DNA from: Vibrio sp. PID17_43
GTDB taxonomy: Bacteria; Pseudomonadota; Gammaproteobacteria; Enterobacterales; Vibrionaceae
Length of the DNA: 64,000 nucleotides
Direction: 5' to 3'
Assembly: GCF_002608565.1 (NCBI RefSeq)
Contig: NZ_LIXM01000021.1
Coordinates: forward strand, 31,772 to 95,771
The translations under genes were made by a program, and so were the position numbers. Numbering within the stretch: the stretch's first letter is position 1; every line of letters starts with the position of its first letter. Below are positions 32,479-41,927 of the stretch, piece after piece. The notes below the pieces were generated by a model. That model made no database searches and was not told where the DNA came from. It was given only the letters and a program-made list of their open reading frames with translations.

Positions 32479-33648
32479 TTAGAACCAACTTAATACCAAG
32501 CGTTTAACCCAGTCCACCAAGCGTTTAAAGATACCGCCCTCTTCTACTGGCTCAAGTGCCACAAGTTCGGTCTCTTTCACAACATCATCGCCCACTTTGT
32601 ACACCACTTTACCAACCACTTGGTCTTTTTGAATGGGCGCGATTAAGTCACTGTTGTACTCCAGTTCGGCTTCTAGCTTGTTCACGTTACCTTTTGGCAA
32701 AGTGAGATAAACATCGCGTTCAACGCCGACTTTCAGCTCGTCTTGATCCCCCATCCATACACGAGCCGAGGCCATTTTTTTACCCGCTTTGGTTGGCACG
32801 ACTGTATCGAAGAAACGGAAACCGTAACTCAACAGCTGTTTGCTCTCTGATTCACGAACACTGGGGCTCTTTGCGCCCATAACAACAGCAACTAATCGCA
32901 TGTCACCATTCGTCGCTGAGGTAGCTAAGCTGTAACCTGCACCGCTGGTGTAACCTGTCTTCATGCCATCAACATTCATACTGCGATCGCGTAACAATCC
33001 GTTGCGGTTGTATTGCGTGATTCCGTTATAAGTAAACGACGTTTCACTGTACATTGGATAAATATCGGGCAAGTCACGAATGATTGCACGGCCTAACGTC
33101 GCAATATCACGAGGGGTTGAATACAGACCATCACTGTCTAAGCCGTGCGGATTGGTAAACGCCGAGTTCGACAAACCAAGTTGGTTCGCCCAGCTATTCA
33201 TTAAGCCGACAAAACCCACCTCGCTGCCTGCAACGTGCTCGGCAATCGCCACACTGGCATCGTTACCCGATTGCACCACCAACCCACGATAAAGTTCAGA
33301 CAGAGAGACAGACGTCCCCACTTCAATGAACATTTTCGAAGAATCAGGGAAGTTCTTCGCCCATGCATTGCGGCTGATCACCACTTCATCATCCAGACTG
33401 ATGCTGCCAGATTTCATCTCTTGGCCTGCGACATAAGCTGTCATCAACTTGGTCAAGCTTGCAGGGTTGAGACGCTTATCCGCATCACGTTCTACCAACA
33501 CCGTACCGGTGTGATAATCCATTAATACATAGCCACGTGAGCTTAACTCTGGCGCATTTGGTACCACGGTCGGAGCAGCAAAAAGAGGAGTGGAGATGGT
33601 CGTCAGGGCTGTGACTAACGACGCATTAAATACTAAATTTTTTTTCAT
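32479..33648 (-). CDS. dacA: D-alanyl-D-alanine carboxypeptidase PBP5
   Basis: 389 residues with a signal peptide (to about residue 24, LFAA). Active-site motifs SLTK (64-67), SGN (127-129) and KTG (230-232) are in place; a C-terminal beta domain follows, ending in the amphipathic anchor GGIFKRLVDWVKRLVLSWF that lies on the outer face of the inner membrane. It trims the terminal D-Ala from peptidoglycan pentapeptides, controlling cross-linking and cell shape. Confidence 0.95.
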   Translation of the reverse strand: MKKNLVFNASLVTALTTISTPLFAAPTVVPNAPELSSRGYVLMDYHTGTVLVERDADKRLNPASLTKLMTAYVAGQEMKSGSISLDDEVVISRNAWAKNFPDSSKMFIEVGTSVSLSELYRGLVVQSGNDASVAIAEHVAGSEVGFVGLMNSWANQLGLSNSAFTNPHGLDSDGLYSTPRDIATLGRAIIRDLPDIYPMYSETSFTYNGITQYNRNGLLRDRSMNVDGMKTGYTSGAGYSLATSATNGDMRLVAVVMGAKSPSVRESESKQLLSYGFRFFDTVVPTKAGKKMASARVWMGDQDELKVGVERDVYLTLPKGNVNKLEAELEYNSDLIAPIQKDQVVGKVVYKVGDDVVKETELVALEPVEEGGIFKRLVDWVKRLVLSWF

Positions 33649-34092
33649 AGCAGCATTCTTTGGCTTACAAACTAAGACGAGTATATTGAAACGCTGCTCA
33701 GTTACAGCAGCTCCGTTACGATTGGTTACGTTTACTCGATCTTTGTCGAAAAGAATGCGAAGTTGATTGAAAATTACTTATAAAAAAATCCTTCGCTCAG
33801 AAACTGCAACAACAAAAGAGTTTGAACATCAATATACGATTACACGTCGGTAACCTCATCGTTCACGGTGCCCCCCCCTCCAAGAACCAAACCAAAAAAA
33901 ATTACACATCAAACGATTACCATTGCGCACTCACACATAAAATACCGCACAAAACGCTCATTATTTGCATATCGTTACATAAAACATTATCATTCCGTCA
34001 CATTTTTAATTAGAACTCAAAACAAACGGAGGGCGGTTTTAGTGTTTTTCTTGCACAAGAAAGACACATTAAAAAGCGTACATGTTGTATTT
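33649..34092. other. Divergent spacer between dacA and the BCCT gene
   Basis: 444 bp, AT-rich, with an eight-C homopolymer near 33871. The long open frame that continues upstream of the transporter through this region has low-complexity composition and no ribosome site. It should carry the promoters of both divergent genes; no operator was recognised. Confidence 0.5.
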
Positions 34093-35703
34093 ATGGATAA
34101 TGCACTCAAAAAATATAGTATCGAAACTACCGATTATCAGGTTGGCCAAGACAACGTACAAAAGTGGGGGTTTGATATCCACAACCCAGTCTTTGGGATT
34201 AGCGCAGGCCTTGTGATCCTTTGCCTTATTTCTCTTCTTATTGTTGATCCCGCCACTGCTCGTGAAGCCTTAAACGGCTTGAAAAACGGCATCATCGCAG
34301 ACTTTGATCTGTTCTTTATGTGGTCAACAAACTTCTTCATCTTATTCGCTATCGCCATTCTATTTTCTCCGCTTGGTAAAATCAGAATTGGAGGTAAAGA
34401 GGCGCGCGCTGAACATTCAACCATTTCTTGGCTTTCGATGCTGTTTGCAGCAGGTATGGGAATTGGTCTCCTTTTCTGGAGCGTTGCAGAGCCAACCGCG
34501 TACTTTACTAACTGGTTCGGCACCCCACTCAACGCCGAGGCGTACAGTGATGAAGCAAAATCACTCGCGATGGGCGCGACCATGTTCCATTGGGGCATCC
34601 ACGGCTGGGCCATTTACGCCATTGTTGCACTTTCTCTTGCCTTCTTCGCATATAATAAGGGACTACCACTGTCATTACGCTCAGCGTTTTATCCTTTATT
34701 TGGTGATAGAGCTTGGGGATGGTTAGGTCACATCATTGATATTTTGGCAGTACTGTCGACATTATTTGGTCTCGCCACGTCACTCGGCTTAGGCGCGCAA
34801 CAAGCGACTAGCGGTATTAATCACGTATTTGGTTTAGAGGGTGGCATTGGTATGCAGATCATTGTCATCGCTTTTGTCACCTTTATTGCCGTGCTATCGG
34901 TCATTCGTGGTATCGACGGTGGTGTTAAGCTACTGAGTAACATCAATATGATTGTGGCCTTTGCCCTACTGGCATTCGTTATTTTCATTAGTTTCGACGT
35001 TGCCGTGGCTTCTATTTGGGATAGCACAGTGGCTTATGCTCAAAATATTGTTGCGCTAAGTAACCCACATGGTCGAGAAGATACGGACTGGATGCATGGC
35101 TGGACCGTTTTCTACTGGGCATGGTGGGTATCGTGGTCGCCATTCGTTGGCATGTTCATTGCGCGAGTATCTAAGGGGCGTACCGTCCGTGAGTTTATTT
35201 TCGCCGTTATCGTTATCCCTACCGTCGTGACGCTGGTTTGGATGTCCGTATTCGGTGGTATTGCACTAGACCAAGTAGTGAACAAGGTCGGTGAATTAGG
35301 TGCACATGGCCTAACTGATATTTCCCTGACTCTATTCCATGTTTATGATGCCCTGCCTTACAGCTCGATCATCTCTGTATTGTCCATTGTTCTCATTTTG
35401 GTGTTCTTTATCACCTCTTCAGACTCTGGTTCTCTGGTCATTGATAGCATTACGGCTGGCGGTAAGATTGATGCTCCTGTACCACAACGTATCTTCTGGG
35501 CTTGTATCGAGGGGTCGATCGCAGCGGTGATGCTTTGGATTGGTGGTAAAGAAGCGCTGCAAGCGTTGCAATCAGGCGTGGTCGCAACGGGATTGCCGTT
35601 TACGCTAGTACTATTGGTGATGTGTGTGAGCCTCATTAAGGGCTTAAGGTCAGAGCTGCCAGCTTATCAAGATACAGCCGCAAAACACGCAGTGGCTCGC
35701 TAA
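34093..35703 (+). CDS. BCCT-family osmolyte (betaine/choline/carnitine) transporter
   Basis: 536 residues from ATG 34093. Twelve transmembrane helices with the BCCT signatures AAGMGIGLLFWSVAEP and the tryptophan-rich FYWAWWVSWSPFVGMF followed by IARVSKGRTVREF. It imports compatible solutes with Na+ or H+ for osmotic protection. Start choice: ATG 34093 begins the conserved-looking N terminus but has no ribosome site; GTG 34042, in frame, has GGAGGG eight bases upstream and would add 17 residues. The substrate cannot be told from sequence. Confidence 0.92.
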   Translation: MDNALKKYSIETTDYQVGQDNVQKWGFDIHNPVFGISAGLVILCLISLLIVDPATAREALNGLKNGIIADFDLFFMWSTNFFILFAIAILFSPLGKIRIGGKEARAEHSTISWLSMLFAAGMGIGLLFWSVAEPTAYFTNWFGTPLNAEAYSDEAKSLAMGATMFHWGIHGWAIYAIVALSLAFFAYNKGLPLSLRSAFYPLFGDRAWGWLGHIIDILAVLSTLFGLATSLGLGAQQATSGINHVFGLEGGIGMQIIVIAFVTFIAVLSVIRGIDGGVKLLSNINMIVAFALLAFVIFISFDVAVASIWDSTVAYAQNIVALSNPHGREDTDWMHGWTVFYWAWWVSWSPFVGMFIARVSKGRTVREFIFAVIVIPTVVTLVWMSVFGGIALDQVVNKVGELGAHGLTDISLTLFHVYDALPYSSIISVLSIVLILVFFITSSDSGSLVIDSITAGGKIDAPVPQRIFWACIEGSIAAVMLWIGGKEALQALQSGVVATGLPFTLVLLVMCVSLIKGLRSELPAYQDTAAKHAVAR

Positions 35704-35718
35704 CTACTAAAAAATCTA

Positions 35719-35746
35719 AACGAGCGCCGTTCGAGCGCTCGTTTTG
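35719..35746. terminator. Terminator between the BCCT and yghU genes
   Basis: AACGAGCGC / GCGCTCGTT with a short loop and TTTTG on the plus side. It lies between two convergent genes and may serve both. Confidence 0.85.
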
Positions 35747-35767
35747 TTATCTAGCCTAACGCATTAA

Positions 35768-36628
35768 CTAGTCGGGCTTTTTTGCAAGTACGGTGTCGAT
35801 GTCCGCAGCGCTGTGACGTTCCGCTGCTTGTTCCCACTCCTCTCCCCATGTTCGGTTTACAATATGGCCACGCTTAACGGCTTCACGTTCATCAATCGCT
35901 TTCGCCCAACGCACGACATTCTTATAGCTCACGACGTCCAAAAACTCTGCTGAATCGTACAAACGCCCTAGCACCAAATTTCCGTACCAAGGCCAAGTTG
36001 CGATGTCTGCAATACTGTACTTGTCACCACCTAGAAATTCATTGCCCGCAAGGCGCTTATCCAGTACGTCTAGCTGACGTTTTGCTTCCATCGTAAAGCG
36101 GTTGATTGGGTACTCGAATTTCTCTGGTGCGTACGCGTAGAAGTGACCAAAACCACCGCCAAGGTATGGCGCAGAACCTTGTAACCAAAATAACCAGTTC
36201 ATTACTTCAGCACGCTGTGCGCCTTCTTTTGGTAGGAAGTGACCAAACTTCTCCGCTAGGTAGAACAAGATATTGCCAGACTCAAACACGTTTACTGGCT
36301 CATCACCCGAGCGGTCAACCAGCGCTGGGATCTTCGAGTTCGGGTTGACGGACACAAAGCCAGAACCAAACTGGTCGCCATCGCCAATCTTGATCAAGTA
36401 TGCGTCGTATTCTGCTTCTGTTACGCCTGCCGCCAAAAGCTCCTCAAACATGATCGTTACTTTCTGACCGTTTGGTGTACCCATTGAGTAAAGCTGGAAC
36501 GGGTGCTCACCAACTGGGAGCGCTTGTTCATGCCTTGCACCTGAATCTGGACGGTTGATGCTCGCCCACTGGCCGCCGTTTTCGTTATCGTTTGTCCAAA
36601 CTTTTGGTGGAATGTATTCGTTAGTCAT
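35768..36628 (-). CDS. yghU: GSH-dependent disulfide-bond oxidoreductase YghU
   Basis: 286 residues, near-collinear with E. coli YghU (288). Thioredoxin-like domain with YSMGTPNGQKVTIMFEELLAAG and GDQFGSGFVSVNPNSKIPAL (Asn-Gly-Gln glutathione-binding loop and SNP turn), then ESGNILFYLAEKFG and the helical domain with NWLFWLQGSAPYLGGGFGHF. Nu-class GSTs bind two glutathiones and reduce organic disulfides or peroxides. Its own transcription unit. Confidence 0.95.
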   Translation of the reverse strand: MTNEYIPPKVWTNDNENGGQWASINRPDSGARHEQALPVGEHPFQLYSMGTPNGQKVTIMFEELLAAGVTEAEYDAYLIKIGDGDQFGSGFVSVNPNSKIPALVDRSGDEPVNVFESGNILFYLAEKFGHFLPKEGAQRAEVMNWLFWLQGSAPYLGGGFGHFYAYAPEKFEYPINRFTMEAKRQLDVLDKRLAGNEFLGGDKYSIADIATWPWYGNLVLGRLYDSAEFLDVVSYKNVVRWAKAIDEREAVKRGHIVNRTWGEEWEQAAERHSAADIDTVLAKKPD

Positions 36629-36813
36629 TGTTATCCCTTATTGTGTTTGAATGCATCTTCCAACTGACATCCTAATCGCGCCAGTAAGCATTATCAGATG
36701 TCCCCATCGCCACATGCGATAAAGCCTCCTCAAGATATTAGGTCGAATTCGCCAATTAAAAGTCCTGCAATCTCTTTTAGTTAGAACCTTTGGTTATGGG
36801 AATTTCTTTCAGG

Positions 36814-36853
36814 ATATATACCCGAGTGACTTCAAGACGCAGGATTCAGAGCG
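36814..36853. repeat. Dispersed palindromic repeat copy
   Basis: ATATATACCCGAGTGACTTC followed by AAGACGCAGGATTCAGAGCG. It is the same family as the copies at 10615-10700 and 11163-11196 and lies just past the stop of the TetR gene. Confidence 0.65.
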
Positions 36854-36863
36854 TTAACATGAG

Positions 36864-37430
36864 CTAGGTTCTTGATACCAATAGTGATGAACAAATCAAG
36901 TTCAGCGGCCCATCCATCATCTCGGTTTTAATCAAACTTGCATCATGACAACAACTGATCGACAGTGCAAAGCCGTGCAGGTAATCCGCCAATAGATCCA
37001 AACTGTCTTTCTCCACTTGCCGAGATAAACCCAAAGGCTCAACAATCCATTGATAACGCTCAGCGAACACTTGCGCCGGACCATGGGATGTCATACTCAA
37101 TATGGTTTGCAACAGCCCGTTGTACTCACGCAACAGGTTAATATAACTAACACACAGGCTTTTAAGGCCGCTTTGCCAATCTTCACTCGCTTGGGGCCGA
37201 TAAATGGCTTCCACCAGCGATGTGGTGAGCGCTTCAAGCAACGCATTCTTATTTTTGAAATAGTGATAGATCGCCATAGGATCCACATTCAATTGCATTG
37301 CCAACGAGCGGATGCTTGGCACCTTTCCATCCCTTTTCATCAATAACTTAGCCGACTCTAAAATACTTTCTGCGCTTAACAGTGACTGCTTTGCGGTCGG
37401 TCTTCCGCGCTTCTTTTCGTTGACAGACAT
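36864..37430 (-). CDS. TetR/AcrR-family regulator
   Basis: 188 residues. Basic N terminus (SVNEKKRGRPTAKQSLLS) and HTH (IRSLAMQLNVDPMAIYHYFKNKNALLEALT). The C-terminal ligand domain has no close named relative. It is divergent from a RibD/DHFR-like gene across a 99-bp spacer that holds a perfect 17-bp palindrome, so it very likely represses itself and that gene. Confidence 0.87.
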   Translation of the reverse strand: MSVNEKKRGRPTAKQSLLSAESILESAKLLMKRDGKVPSIRSLAMQLNVDPMAIYHYFKNKNALLEALTTSLVEAIYRPQASEDWQSGLKSLCVSYINLLREYNGLLQTILSMTSHGPAQVFAERYQWIVEPLGLSRQVEKDSLDLLADYLHGFALSISCCHDASLIKTEMMDGPLNLICSSLLVSRT

Positions 37431-37456
37431 TTGATCTTCCCGATAAACTCGCCAAT

Positions 37457-37473
37457 ATTCTACTTTGTAGAAT
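37457..37473. promoter_or_regulatory. Palindromic operator of the TetR gene and its divergent neighbour
   Basis: ATTCTAC-TTT-GTAGAAT is a perfect 7-bp inverted repeat centred 40 bp before the TetR start and 65 bp before the neighbouring start. Its placement in the divergent promoter region fits a TetR-family operator. Confidence 0.75.
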
Positions 37474-37529
37474 TAATTTTAAACTAACCTTTAGCTTGGC
37501 TCAAGCACAACCCATTAGATGAGGTACTC

Positions 37530-38063
37530 ATGGCAAACATCGTATTTATTGCGACCAGTCTGGACGGTTACATCGCAGATAAACAAGGTAAACTCGACTG
37601 GCTATATTCCGTACCAAATCCAGACCACGTCGATACCGGATTTTTCGCTTTGATGGAACGTATTGATGGCTTAGTCATGGGGCGCAATACCTTAGATGTG
37701 GTACTGAGTTTTGATTGCGACTGGCCTTACCGCAAACCTGTCTTCGTACTCAGTAACACCATGACAACAGTGCCACAGGGCTACGAAGACAAAGTCTTTT
37801 TAGTAAAGGGCGAGCTAAAAGACGTGCTTGCTGATTTGAATGCAAAAGGCTTTAAAGAGTTATACATCGACGGAGGTGTGACGATTCAGAACTTCCTAAA
37901 AGAAGATCTTATCGATGAAATAGTGATAACCCGCTTCCCTATCCTACTTGGCGGCGGCGCTCCCTTGTTCGGCAAACTGGAGCAACCATTGAACTTTAAA
38001 GTCACCAAGAGCGAAATCGTGTTAGATACGTTGGTGCAAACGACTTACGTGCGTAAAAGGTAG
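37530..38063 (+). CDS. Dihydrofolate reductase/RibD C-terminal family protein
   Basis: 177 residues. DHFR-like fold: start NIVFIATSLDGYIADKQGKLDW, GRNTLDVVLSFDCDWPY, and ELYIDGGVTIQNFLKEDLID with the NADPH-binding GG, then ILLGGGAPLFG. Stand-alone RibD-C proteins of this kind are NADPH-dependent reductases of uncertain substrate. Divergent from a TetR gene with a shared operator, suggesting induction by an unknown small molecule. Confidence 0.86.
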   Translation: MANIVFIATSLDGYIADKQGKLDWLYSVPNPDHVDTGFFALMERIDGLVMGRNTLDVVLSFDCDWPYRKPVFVLSNTMTTVPQGYEDKVFLVKGELKDVLADLNAKGFKELYIDGGVTIQNFLKEDLIDEIVITRFPILLGGGAPLFGKLEQPLNFKVTKSEIVLDTLVQTTYVRKR

Positions 38064-38079
38064 GCTAATTACCACAGGA

Positions 38080-38106
38080 AAACGCCCATCAAAGTGAAGG
38101 GCGTCT
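38080..38106. terminator. Hairpin between convergent genes
   Basis: ACGCCC / GGGCGT with an 11-base loop; the minus side continues TTTTCC, the plus side CTATTA. Likely a bidirectional, moderately strong terminator. Confidence 0.6.
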
Positions 38107-38130
38107 ATTAATTGAGCTATGTTTCGCTGT

Positions 38131-38850
38131 TTAAAGCACTAAACCGCCGTCAATCTTGAGCACTTGACCCGTGATATAGGCACTCTTATCGGAAGCTAGG
38201 AAAGATACGCCATTAGCAATATCCTGAACCGACCCCATTCGCCCTAATGGGGTTTTCCCTTCCATCATTTGAATGACTTTCTCCGGTAAACTTCTTGTCA
38301 TATCGGTAGAGATAAAACCGGGAGCGACACAGTTCACGCGTATTTGCGCCCCTTTTCTGGCGAGTTCTTTCGCCCAACCTTTGCTCATGGCGATCACACC
38401 GCCTTTACTCGCACCGTAATTACTCTGCCCAATGTTACCGTCAGTACCAACGATAGACGCTATATTGACCACACTTCCGCTCCCTTGCTCTAACATGACA
38501 GGCGCAACGCACTGAGTCAGCAAAAACACGGCTTTTAGGTTCACATCGATAACGCTATCCCAGTCTTGCTCTAGCATGTCTGGTAGCAACGCATCACGCG
38601 TGATTCCAGCATTATTGACCAAAACATCAATAGATTGATGTTGACTAATAATACTACCCACGACTTCATTCACTGCCTTTGCATCACACAGGTTTACTTG
38701 ATAATGAGATAGTTGTTCAGAGTCGCTCCAGTCTATCGGAGAAATATCTAGCCCAACGACATGGAAACCGTCCTCAATAAGTTGTTCACAAATTGCCTGA
38801 CCGATACCACGAGCCGCACCAGTAACGACTGCTACTTTTTCTTGTTTCAT
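38131..38850 (-). CDS. FabG/PhaB-like short-chain dehydrogenase
   Basis: 239 residues of classical SDR type: TGAARGIGQ (11-19) for NADP(H), NNAG, and the catalytic Ser...Tyr-x3-Lys (SIVGTDGNIGQSNYGASKGG). GFISTDMTRSLPEKV and ITGQVLKIDGG match beta-ketoacyl-ACP or acetoacetyl-CoA reductases. There is no acyl carrier protein, thiolase or PHA synthase gene nearby, so it is a paralogue rather than the fatty-acid-operon fabG. Substrate not defined. Confidence 0.85.
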   Translation of the reverse strand: MKQEKVAVVTGAARGIGQAICEQLIEDGFHVVGLDISPIDWSDSEQLSHYQVNLCDAKAVNEVVGSIISQHQSIDVLVNNAGITRDALLPDMLEQDWDSVIDVNLKAVFLLTQCVAPVMLEQGSGSVVNIASIVGTDGNIGQSNYGASKGGVIAMSKGWAKELARKGAQIRVNCVAPGFISTDMTRSLPEKVIQMMEGKTPLGRMGSVQDIANGVSFLASDKSAYITGQVLKIDGGLVL

Positions 38851-39133
38851 TTGGCCTTCCTTAAGTGTACAGATTAAAAAATTGCTTTATTCAACGCATG
38901 GCAAGTTGGCGATTTTCCATACGTAGTTTGATATTCTTATAATGCAACAATAGGAATATTCTGGAAGCCAGTAGAGAACTAATCAAGGTCGATAAATGTC
39001 AATTTGGTATTATCAGACCTATGTTACTGTTCTTCCTAGTCAAACTTGGGTAAGAAATTTCAACAGAAAAACTTAAACGTTAGTCAAGTGACAACGGTCA
39101 TCCAAAGCCTCTCAACATTACTGGAGCCTGATC

Positions 39134-39787
39134 ATGCTAAATATGGATTTTTCTCAGCGCATCGTTATCAATACAGGGAATGAAGAGTGGGTAAGTAGTC
39201 CAGCCTCTGGAGTCTGGCGAAAGCCGCTAGAGAGGGAGTCAAAAGAATCCGGCCATACTACCAGCATCGTGAAATACGAAGCGAACTCCGCTTTCGCCAC
39301 GCATTTTCATCCGCTCGGCGAAGAGATCCTGGTTCTTGAGGGTGTCTTTTCAGATGAAAAGGGGGACTACCCTGCTGGCACCTACCTTCGCAATCCGCCT
39401 GGAAGCCACCACGCTCCGTTTAGTAAAGAAGGTTGCGTTATTCTGGTCAAGCTGAATCAGTTTGCTCCCAGCGACCTTAAAACCGTGCGCATCAACACCA
39501 CAGCTGCAGAATGGCTGCCTGGCATAGGGAATCTAAAAGTGCTGCCTTTACACAACGTTGAGCATGAGCATGTTGCGTTAGTCAAATGGCCCAAAGGAGA
39601 GCGTTTTCAACCTCATCGACACTTTGGTGGAGAAGAAATATTGGTACTTTCCGGGGCGTTCAAGGATGAATTTGGCACCTATCCAAAACACACTTGGCTT
39701 CGTAGCCCACATATGAGTGAACACTTTCCATTTGTCGAACAAGAAACCGTTATTTGGGTAAAAACGGGACATCTTCCGATAGATTAA
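39134..39787 (+). CDS. Double ChrR-type cupin protein
   Basis: 217 residues made of two copies of a cupin of the anti-sigma factor ChrR type. Copy 1 carries FHPLGEEILVLEGVFSDEKG, copy 2 RHFGGEEILVLSGAFKDEFG, each with the metal-binding His-x-His and Glu followed by GTYLRNPPGSHH or HTWLRSPHMSEH. The zinc-binding N-terminal anti-sigma domain of ChrR is absent and no sigma factor gene is near, so it is a stand-alone metal-binding cupin of unknown role. Confidence 0.85.
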   Translation: MLNMDFSQRIVINTGNEEWVSSPASGVWRKPLERESKESGHTTSIVKYEANSAFATHFHPLGEEILVLEGVFSDEKGDYPAGTYLRNPPGSHHAPFSKEGCVILVKLNQFAPSDLKTVRINTTAAEWLPGIGNLKVLPLHNVEHEHVALVKWPKGERFQPHRHFGGEEILVLSGAFKDEFGTYPKHTWLRSPHMSEHFPFVEQETVIWVKTGHLPID

Positions 39788-39843
39788 AAATAGAGATGTA
39801 GAGAGAAATACAACGGAGTGAAGAGATATAAAGAAGAGGGGCA

Positions 39844-39866
39844 AGCGGCTCGATGGCCGAGCCGCT
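39844..39866. other. Perfect hairpin between convergent genes
   Basis: AGCGGCTCG / CGAGCCGCT with a five-base loop, GC-rich, no T-run on either strand. Probably a 3'-end structure for the cupin or YdcH transcript. Confidence 0.5.
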
Positions 39867-39888
39867 ATCTGTAATATCAAGGGCTCTG

Positions 39889-40128
39889 CTATGCACTCAT
39901 GATTTTAGAATGCAGCCAATCTTTAAGTTCCGCTCTGTTGTGTTTAAGCGTATTCATTTCATTGTCATCAATAGGATTTCCGCGTAATTCTAGTTCCCTT
40001 ATCTCCTTATCTAGCGCATTGTAGTTTTTTGCCGTTTCAGCAAATGAGGCGTCACTTGCTACTAATTGATTGATGGTATCTAAGTGCTCTGGGAATTCAT
40101 GAGTTAATGAGTGATTTTCGCCTAACAT
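39889..40128 (-). CDS. YdcH-like DUF465 protein
   Basis: 79 residues from the ATG at 40128, preceded by AGAGG; a 15-codon longer version lacks support. The sequence GENHSLTHEFPEHLDTINQL, FAETAKNYNALDKEI and DDNEMNTLKHNRAELKDWLH is the DUF465/YdcH two-helix pattern. Small, cytoplasmic, alpha-helical; no established function. Confidence 0.82.
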   Translation of the reverse strand: MLGENHSLTHEFPEHLDTINQLVASDASFAETAKNYNALDKEIRELELRGNPIDDNEMNTLKHNRAELKDWLHSKIMSA

Positions 40129-40472
40129 AAAGACCTCTTTCGCTTGAGTTATTTCGATGTAATGATTGCTCAAATCTTAAGCAACTATGAGATAACTTTA
40201 GCACCTGTTCCGCAGTTAAATCGTCGAATTGCCCACAAAAAAGTAACAAACTGATTTTTCACGTTTTGCAAAGTGATTTTAATCGTCTTCGTCAATAAAC
40301 TAAGTGACCCGTTTCTAACGTCATCTTCGCCAGTTATCTTTTTATCGATTCCCCCGTTATACCCAGATTGACGCGAACCTATAATTCAGACAGTTGCCTG
40401 ATACGAATTTGACCATCTGTAAAGGAATGACTAGCTTGTAAGCAATGGTGGTAAAAGTATCGTGGAGGTCTT

Positions 40473-41927
40473 GTGATCCGTTTTCTCTTAAACCAGACCT
40501 TGATGGAAGAAGACGATATTTCTCCTAATCTGACGGTATTGAACTATCTCCGCGAGCATGCACGAAAAACCGGTACGAAAGAAGGATGCGGTTCAGGCGA
40601 TTGCGGAGCCTGCACGGTGGTGTTAGGTGAAATCATTGACGGACAACTCGAGTACCGAAGTGTGAATTCATGTTTAACCTTTGTTTCTGCGCTACATGGC
40701 AAACAATTAATCACAGTAGAAGACTTAAAAAGCGCAAAGAGACTCCACCCAGTTCAGCAAGCAATGGTCGATTTTCACGGCAGCCAATGTGGCTTCTGCA
40801 CGCCAGGCTTTATTATGTCGATGTTTGCGCTGATTAAAAACACCCCGCACGCCAACAAAGAAGAAATCGCCCTAGCGCTAACCGGTAATCTTTGTCGCTG
40901 CACTGGCTATCGCCCAATCATTGACGCCGCCCTGTCGCTGAGCCAGCAAACGCCTATTCGTGACGCTTTTCTCAAGTACGAAAAAGAGACCATCGATAAA
41001 TTGAACGCCATCGAAAAGCCGCAACTTGAGCATCATGTCGATGGAAAGATCGCCTTTTCACCGACAAGTTGTGATGAACTCGCCCAAGTTCTCATCGCTC
41101 ACCCGAACGCAAAACTGTTTGCAGGCGGAACCGATTTGGCATTGGAGGTCACGCAGGCACACCACCGTATCGAAAAGCTCATTTATCTTGGTCACGTCGA
41201 GGATATGAAAACCATCAATCAAACCGAGACCCATATCGAAATTGGTGCAAATGTACCCTTTACCGACATTCATCGCTCTCTAGCGCCGCACTATCCCGAC
41301 TTTGGCGCGTTGCTTCAACGTTTTGCTTCTCTGCAAATCCGAAACCAAGGAACCATGGGTGGCAACATCGCTAACGCCTCCCCGGTCGGAGATACTGCGC
41401 CATTGTTGATCGCACTTGGAACCACACTGATTTTAAGACGAGGTGATTACGTGCGTGAAATCGCGCTAGAAGATTTCTTTAACGATTACAGAGTCACAGA
41501 GCTCCAACCCTCGGAATTTATTCAGACGATTCAAGTGCCTAAACCGCAAAAAGACCAAACCTTTAAAGCGTACAAAGTGTCCAAACGTTTTGATGATGAT
41601 ATCTCCGCCGTGTGTGGCGGATTCCTGCTGACCCTAAATAACGACACGATTACTGATGCGCGTATTGCGTTCGGTGGTATGGCGGCCATTCCTGCTCGAG
41701 CCAAGCAATGTGAACAAGCCTTAATCGGAAAGCCACTCTCACAGGTTTCAGTACATGCTGCCATGACGGCGTTAGAACAGGTTTTTTCTCCCATTTCTGA
41801 TTTCAGAGCAACCAAGGAGTACCGCACAGAGCTCGCCAAGAACCTGCTATACCGGATGTACATCGAGTTGAGCTACGCCAGAAACAACCAAGCCATTGAT
41901 ACGAGGGTCATTCACTATGCCCCATAA
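40473..41927 (+). CDS. xdhA: Xanthine dehydrogenase small subunit XdhA (2Fe-2S and FAD)
   Basis: 484 residues from GTG 40473, with GGAGG at good distance. The N-terminal plant-type ferredoxin cluster ligands lie in GCGSGDCGACTVV; the second [2Fe-2S] cluster in CGFCTPG and CRCTGYRP. The FAD domain starts near residue 190 (FAGGTDLALEVT, RNQGTMGGNIANASPVGD). It takes electrons from the molybdenum subunit and passes them to NAD+. The reaction is hypoxanthine to xanthine to urate. The stop overlaps the xdhB start. Confidence 0.95.
   Translation: MIRFLLNQTLMEEDDISPNLTVLNYLREHARKTGTKEGCGSGDCGACTVVLGEIIDGQLEYRSVNSCLTFVSALHGKQLITVEDLKSAKRLHPVQQAMVDFHGSQCGFCTPGFIMSMFALIKNTPHANKEEIALALTGNLCRCTGYRPIIDAALSLSQQTPIRDAFLKYEKETIDKLNAIEKPQLEHHVDGKIAFSPTSCDELAQVLIAHPNAKLFAGGTDLALEVTQAHHRIEKLIYLGHVEDMKTINQTETHIEIGANVPFTDIHRSLAPHYPDFGALLQRFASLQIRNQGTMGGNIANASPVGDTAPLLIALGTTLILRRGDYVREIALEDFFNDYRVTELQPSEFIQTIQVPKPQKDQTFKAYKVSKRFDDDISAVCGGFLLTLNNDTITDARIAFGGMAAIPARAKQCEQALIGKPLSQVSVHAAMTALEQVFSPISDFRATKEYRTELAKNLLYRMYIELSYARNNQAIDTRVIHYAP

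Noticed and set aside
33868..34092. N-terminal 75-codon extension of the BCCT transporter
   Set aside because: Low-complexity composition, a homopolymer C-run and no ribosome site; the transporter fold starts after 34093.
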